A stretch of 35,607 nt of DNA. It comes from Muribaculaceae bacterium. GTDB taxonomy: Bacteria; Bacteroidota; Bacteroidia; Bacteroidales; Muribaculaceae. This document shows positions 31,529 through 35,607 of the stretch, piece after piece. Every line of letters begins with the position of its first letter. Positions within the stretch are counted from its first letter, which is position 1. A model generated the notes under the pieces. The model worked only from the letters and a program-made list of their open reading frames with translations. It did no database searches and was not told the DNA's origin. The position numbers and the translations under genes are program-made. The stretch is taken from the NCBI GenBank assembly GCA_017935045.1, contig JAGBIJ010000048.1, forward strand, positions 1 to 35,607, written 5' to 3'.

Positions 31529-31879
31529 ATGGACTGGAAAGAGGCATTGCTGGCGCAAAGCCGCGCCATGGGAATAGAGCCGGAACCCCAGACCGGCGAT
31601 CAGGCTCCCGAACCGGAAAAACAGCCGGAACAGATACAGAAAGAAGCGGTCAACATAGTCATGGAGCGCAAGGGCCGCGGCGGGAAGACCGCCACCATCA
31701 TAGAGGGCTTCACATGCTCCGACGAAGTTCTGCGCCAGACCGCAGCCGCGCTCAAAAGCGCGCTCGGCACCGGCGGCTCGGCGCGCGGAGGCGAGATTCT
31801 GATTCAGGGCGACAGGCGTGAAGACGCGGGCCGCTGGCTCAGGGCAAAAGGATACAAAGTAAAAGGTATCAAGGGATAA
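31529..31879 (+). CDS. SUI1/eIF1-like translation factor (YciH family)
   Basis: The 116-residue protein has a disordered acidic, Gln- and Pro-rich N-terminus (residues 12-40) and a C-terminal SUI1 domain: MERKGRGGKTATIIEGF, LRQTAAALKSALGTGGSARG, GEILIQGDRRED and the ending LRAKGYKVKGIKG. YciH is the bacterial homologue of eIF1 and can influence start-codon selection; its physiological role is poorly known. It starts 7 bp after the aminotransferase, and its TAA overlaps the next ATG (TAATG). Confidence 0.9.
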   Translation: MDWKEALLAQSRAMGIEPEPQTGDQAPEPEKQPEQIQKEAVNIVMERKGRGGKTATIIEGFTCSDEVLRQTAAALKSALGTGGSARGGEILIQGDRREDAGRWLRAKGYKVKGIKG

Positions 31880-34800
31880 TGCTGTTACAGAGAGCGTCGG
31901 CCGGCTCTGGCAAGACACATAAGCTGGCCAAGACATACATACGTCTGTTCATCTCGGAGCGCGACAACGCAACCGGGCGCTACATGCTGCGCCACCCCGA
32001 GGAGCTGCGTGGCGAGCACGGCCATATACTCGGAGTGACCTTTACCAACAAGGCCACCAACGAGATGAAGACACGTATCGTAGAGCGCCTGGCCGCTCTT
32101 GCCGCCCCCCATCCTGAGCCGGGCATGGAGCCGGACGGCTACAAGGCCCCCTCCTACCTGAAAGATTTCACAGGCGAAGAGCCCTCCGCCACCGTGGAAG
32201 ACGACATAATCTTTACCGCCGCCGGCACTCCGGTGTCGCGCCGCGACATATCCGCGGTATGCCGTCGCGCCGTCAATATACTGCTCAACGATTACGGCAA
32301 TTTCAACATCTCCACTATCGACACCTTTTTCCAGAGCGTGCTGCGCACCCTGGCATACGAACTGCGCCTCAACGACAACTACCACGTGGAGCTCAACGAC
32401 GAGTATCTGGCTCAAGTCGGAGTGGACGAGACACTGCTATCCATGCGCGGCGACGATGACGGCGGCGTCTACGCACGCGAGTGGGCCTCCGACATTATCA
32501 GCGAGAGACTGGAGCGTGGCGAGGCATGGAACCCGTTTGCCAGCAGCTCGCAATCGGCCACCTCGGTCTACGGCGAACTGTATTCCCTCGCCCGCAAGAT
32601 GCCTTTGGAAAGTTTCCGGCTGGCTCTGGAGAAAACCGGCGGTTATTTCCGTGACCCGGCGCGGTTCAGACGCTTCCTGAAAGCGGTAAAGGCCGAAGCA
32701 GGCGAACCGAAAGCCAAGCGCAGCAAGTGCGTCGGATTGATTGATGCGTTCGTCCGCGACATGCAGTCCCGTTACGGAGCCGCATGGCGCGACATGCTGC
32801 AGAAAGGGGTATGGACATCGCTTACAGCGTTGCGTACCGCAAAAATAGACATGAATCCGGAGGCTCTCGGCATATCGAAAAAGATACTGGGTCACGGACA
32901 TCTGTACAAGGGTGAGATCACAGGGCGCGACCATCCGTACAAGAAAGACTCTCCTGTGCGTAACGACCCCGAGGCCCTCTCGCGTATCGGCGCGATAGGC
33001 GACGCCGCTCTGGAGTGGGCCGAGAGCGCCGCCTATTGGAGCGCCGTCATGTCGCGGCTGCACTATATGGGTCTTCTGCACGAGATACGCGCGCACATAG
33101 ATGAGTTTCGGGAAGAAAACAATATAATCCCGCTTAGCGAGACCAACGAGATATTGCGCGGCATCATAGGCGAGGAACAGGAAAATCCGTTTATATACGA
33201 GCGGCTGGGCACGCGGCTGCGCCACTATCTGCTGGACGAGTTTCAGGATACATCGGAAATGCAATGGGAAAACCTGCGTCCGCTGCTTGACGAAAGCGAC
33301 GCGGCAGGCTACGACAATCTGATAATCGGAGATGCCAAGCAAAGCATCTACCGCTTCCGCAACGCAGAACCGGAGCTAATCAACAGCCGCGTGCAGGCCG
33401 AGATACCCCGTACCCGCGTGCTGCCCGACATGCTGCCGGCCGGAAGCAGCGCGTACTACGCCGTCAATACCAACTGGCGCAGCTCGGCTCACGTGGTGGA
33501 CTTCAACAACCGGCTGTTCGATGCCATGGCCCGGCGCATCTCCGCCGAAATACCGGAGATAGGCGCTCTGTATGCCAATGTCAGCCAGGCCATACACAAC
33601 GACCGGATGCCCGGATATGTGACCATAACGTTCAGCAAGCCCGAAGAGGGAGACTGCTACAGCGTTCTGGGCGAACAGATCGACGAGCTGCGCTCACGCG
33701 GCTACCGACTGCGCGACATAGCCGTATTAGTCAACAAAAACAGCGAGGGGCAGCGTGCCATACGCGCCCTGATGGACTACAACGACCGGATGACGGTCGC
33801 CGACGGATGGACTCCGATCGAAATCATCAGCGAGGAGTCGCTGAAAGTAGGCGAATCTGTAGCCGTGAAAATCATTCTGGCCGTGCTGAGTATGGTAAGC
33901 GGCAGTCTGTCAGACCCGGACAATCAGGCAGAGCCGGACAGCGGCGAGAGACCCCGGCACCGCCACATACATCGCCATGAGCTGGCGCAGATGGTAGCCA
34001 ACTATCATTTCTACCGCGCCCTGCACCCGGACGAGGATGCCCGCGCCGCCCTGGAGTCTGACATAAACCGGATAGTGCCGCCCGAGGAGATAGAGCGCAT
34101 GCTGGAGGTCATGCCCGCTGTCACGCTGCCTGCACTCGTAGAGGAGATAGCATCACGCTTCATAGCGCCGGAGACAAGCAGCTCGCAGACCGCATATCTA
34201 TCCGCCTTTCAGGATGCCGTGCTGGAGTACTGCGAGAGTTATCCTTCGGATGTCAATTCGTTTCTTGCCTGGTGGGATGAAAACGGCTCGCGCCGCTCCA
34301 TCTCGGCGCCTGACGGGATAGACGCCCTTCAGGTAATGACAATCCACAAATCCAAGGGGCTGGAATTTCAGGCAGTGCTGATACCCCAGGCCGAATGGAT
34401 CCTCGGCCCGGAGAAAGAACAGAGCGAGATAATCTGGGTAAACCACCTGCCGCGCGGTATCAGACTGGAGAATCCGGAAGACTGTCCGCCGCTGATACCT
34501 ATAACGCCCGACGGCAGGAGCATGAGCGACCCCGCCAGTCCCTTTTATGAAGCCTACGAGGAATACCGGCGCAAATGCGTTACCGATCAGCTGAACAAGA
34601 CATACGTAGCGTTCACGCGCGCCATACGCGAGCTGCACGTGTGCGCCCCTGTGCCCAAGACTGCGAAAGCCGGCTGCGGCGCGATAGGCTACCATATCCG
34701 CCAGGCTCTCGGCGCCATACAGCCGGCTATGGCCGGCGACTGGAAAACAGCGGACGCAGACACAGCCGTATACGGCAGTCCGACCACCTATAGACGGAGT

Positions 34801-34914
34801 TCCGAAGAAGAACGGAGAGAGCTGGAAAAGCGGGAGCGACAACGTGTGATAAGCCGTTACTGCCAGCCTCCGCAAACCGGAATACCCGTCCCTCGGGTCT
34901 GTCTGGAAGACTGA
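31879..34914 (+). CDS. UvrD/Rep-type helicase, AddA/RecB-like
   Basis: The 1011-residue superfamily 1A helicase has all main motifs: Walker A ASAGSGKT (6-13), Ia VTFTNKATNEMK, II LLDEFQDTSEM (about 450), III GDAKQSIYRFRNAEP (about 484), IV NTNWRSSAHVVDF, V TIHKSKGLEFQAV (about 822) and VI YVAFTRAIRELHV (about 911). It resembles the helicase subunit of AddAB/RecBCD, which processes double-strand breaks. Only about 100 residues follow motif VI and I see no PD-(D/E)xK nuclease motif, whereas AddA carries a nuclease domain there. No AddB-like partner is in the window. It is translationally coupled to the SUI1 gene. Confidence 0.9.
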   Translation: MLLQRASAGSGKTHKLAKTYIRLFISERDNATGRYMLRHPEELRGEHGHILGVTFTNKATNEMKTRIVERLAALAAPHPEPGMEPDGYKAPSYLKDFTGEEPSATVEDDIIFTAAGTPVSRRDISAVCRRAVNILLNDYGNFNISTIDTFFQSVLRTLAYELRLNDNYHVELNDEYLAQVGVDETLLSMRGDDDGGVYAREWASDIISERLERGEAWNPFASSSQSATSVYGELYSLARKMPLESFRLALEKTGGYFRDPARFRRFLKAVKAEAGEPKAKRSKCVGLIDAFVRDMQSRYGAAWRDMLQKGVWTSLTALRTAKIDMNPEALGISKKILGHGHLYKGEITGRDHPYKKDSPVRNDPEALSRIGAIGDAALEWAESAAYWSAVMSRLHYMGLLHEIRAHIDEFREENNIIPLSETNEILRGIIGEEQENPFIYERLGTRLRHYLLDEFQDTSEMQWENLRPLLDESDAAGYDNLIIGDAKQSIYRFRNAEPELINSRVQAEIPRTRVLPDMLPAGSSAYYAVNTNWRSSAHVVDFNNRLFDAMARRISAEIPEIGALYANVSQAIHNDRMPGYVTITFSKPEEGDCYSVLGEQIDELRSRGYRLRDIAVLVNKNSEGQRAIRALMDYNDRMTVADGWTPIEIISEESLKVGESVAVKIILAVLSMVSGSLSDPDNQAEPDSGERPRHRHIHRHELAQMVANYHFYRALHPDEDARAALESDINRIVPPEEIERMLEVMPAVTLPALVEEIASRFIAPETSSSQTAYLSAFQDAVLEYCESYPSDVNSFLAWWDENGSRRSISAPDGIDALQVMTIHKSKGLEFQAVLIPQAEWILGPEKEQSEIIWVNHLPRGIRLENPEDCPPLIPITPDGRSMSDPASPFYEAYEEYRRKCVTDQLNKTYVAFTRAIRELHVCAPVPKTAKAGCGAIGYHIRQALGAIQPAMAGDWKTADADTAVYGSPTTYRRSSEEERRELEKRERQRVISRYCQPPQTGIPVPRVCLED

Positions 34915-34939
34915 CACACGATGTGCGGATTATATTACC

Positions 34940-34947
34940 TAACTTTG
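34940..34947 (+). promoter_or_regulatory. -7 box upstream of the AraC-type regulator
   Basis: TAACTTTG matches TAnnTTTG and lies 28 bp before the ATG at 34976. A matching TTG is not seen at the usual distance. Confidence 0.6.
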
Positions 34948-34975
34948 ATTAACCTACCAACACAACACTGAAGCA

Positions 34976-35607
34976 ATGGACATCAATACTCCCGTCACAC
35001 TGCGTGAAATAGCAGCCTACTTCGATGCCAACCTATCATGCGACGTACTTGCTTTGGACTCTTTCAGCCCCGATCCGGCCAATGAAATTTTTCCAATACG
35101 AATCGAAGCCCTGGTCATAGCGCTATGCACCACCGGACACGCACAAGTAAACATAGACCTGAAGACGTATGACATACAGAAAGGCACACTGCTGGTAATC
35201 CAGCCCCAGAACTTCATCCAGCGTATCACGCGTGACGCCGAATTCAGTTCCCAGGCTATCATGTGTTCCCCCCGTGTGGTAGAGACGCTGCTGCCGAAAC
35301 TGACCTCAATGCTGCCCATCATCATGCAGCACCGTATGGAGCCGGCGGTACAGCTGACCGAAGACGAGGCCGCCGCCATCTCCTCATTTTATACTTTTGT
35401 GAAACTGAAGCTCGACGGGCCTCCTACGCTGCACCAGCGTCCCAAGGTGCTGTGCATGCTGCAGGCCGCGCTCTACGAGATGATGGACATACGCATGGCT
35501 CACTGCGAGATGCAGGAACACCGGCAGTCTCGCCGCGAGGAAATCATGGCTCGGTTCATCCTCTCCATCTGCAAGCATTTCCATACCGAACGTCAGGTAA
35601 GTTTCTA
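34976..35607 (+). CDS. AraC-family transcriptional regulator, N-terminal part (cut by window edge)
   Basis: About 210 residues are present from the ATG at 34976, and the frame runs off the right edge. The N-terminal cupin-like sensing domain reads MDINTPVTLREIAAYFDANL, then ALCTTGHAQVNIDLKTYDIQ and LLVIQPQNFIQRI, the arrangement seen in many Bacteroidales AraC proteins. The last visible segment (REEIMARFILSICKHFHTER) is the helix leading into the DNA-binding domain, which lies beyond the window. The ligand and targets are unknown. It has its own -7 box and is probably a separate unit from the helicase operon. Confidence 0.82.
   Translation, partial: MDINTPVTLREIAAYFDANLSCDVLALDSFSPDPANEIFPIRIEALVIALCTTGHAQVNIDLKTYDIQKGTLLVIQPQNFIQRITRDAEFSSQAIMCSPRVVETLLPKLTSMLPIIMQHRMEPAVQLTEDEAAAISSFYTFVKLKLDGPPTLHQRPKVLCMLQAALYEMMDIRMAHCEMQEHRQSRREEIMARFILSICKHFHTERQVSF

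Noticed and set aside
1-35607. CRISPR array, insertion sequence or prophage
   Set aside because: No regularly spaced repeats, transposase, terminal inverted repeats or phage structural genes were seen. The only recombinase is the XerC/D housekeeping type.

Overview
The window comes from a member of the Bacteroidales, most likely a Muribaculaceae-like gut bacterium. The evidence is the moderately high GC coding sequence, promoters of the Bacteroidetes type (a TTG box about 20 bp before TAnnTTTG), few Shine-Dalgarno sites, and Bacteroidetes-specific families: DUF5606, DUF4835/PorD-like, the alternate GlmU, type IX secretion (T9SS) C-terminal tails and an elongated NusB. It is mostly core chromosome, with an accessory stretch from about 12.8 to 23 kb. 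No tRNA, rRNA, insertion sequence or CRISPR array was seen.

The left part (1-13.6 kb) is all on the minus strand. It begins with the str operon (fusA start, rpsG, rpsL) behind its own promoter and a structured leader. Next is an exported protein with a carboxypeptidase-regulatory-like domain. The nusB-yajC-cdaR/YbbR-coaE-DUF5606 operon follows, with a clear promoter and an intrinsic terminator. A six-gene operon comes next: dnaN, a DnaQ-like exonuclease, coaBC, DUF4835/PorD-like, recN, rlmB. A HigBA-type toxin-antitoxin pair sits just upstream of dnaN. Two operons therefore carry three coenzyme A steps (CoaB, CoaC, CoaE) alongside replication, repair and RNA genes.

From 13.8 to 18.3 kb on the plus strand, an alternate GlmU-like gene is followed by two tandem exported proteins (PEGA plus Sel1-like repeats, and Sel1-like repeats alone). 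These two share an almost identical 346-bp N-terminal module. A diverged copy of that module begins the exported protein at 1.4-2.3 kb. A bidirectional terminator separates this group from a two-gene minus-strand operon (18.4-23.0 kb) of large secreted proteins with T9SS tails, one carrying CARDB-like repeats and one an apparent beta-propeller.

The right part (23.5-35.6 kb) is on the plus strand. It holds a multi-pass membrane protein, an aminopeptidase P with a gamma-carbonic anhydrase, and rpsU with a hairpin leader and terminator. A 726-bp gene-free stretch follows, containing a promoter, a set of mutually consistent RNA helices and an intrinsic terminator: a candidate independent structured RNA of about 320 nt. 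After it come xerC and hpf, then an operon of an FdtA/QdtA-type ketoisomerase, a DegT-type aminotransferase, a SUI1/YciH protein and a UvrD/AddA-like helicase. An AraC-type regulator is cut by the right edge.
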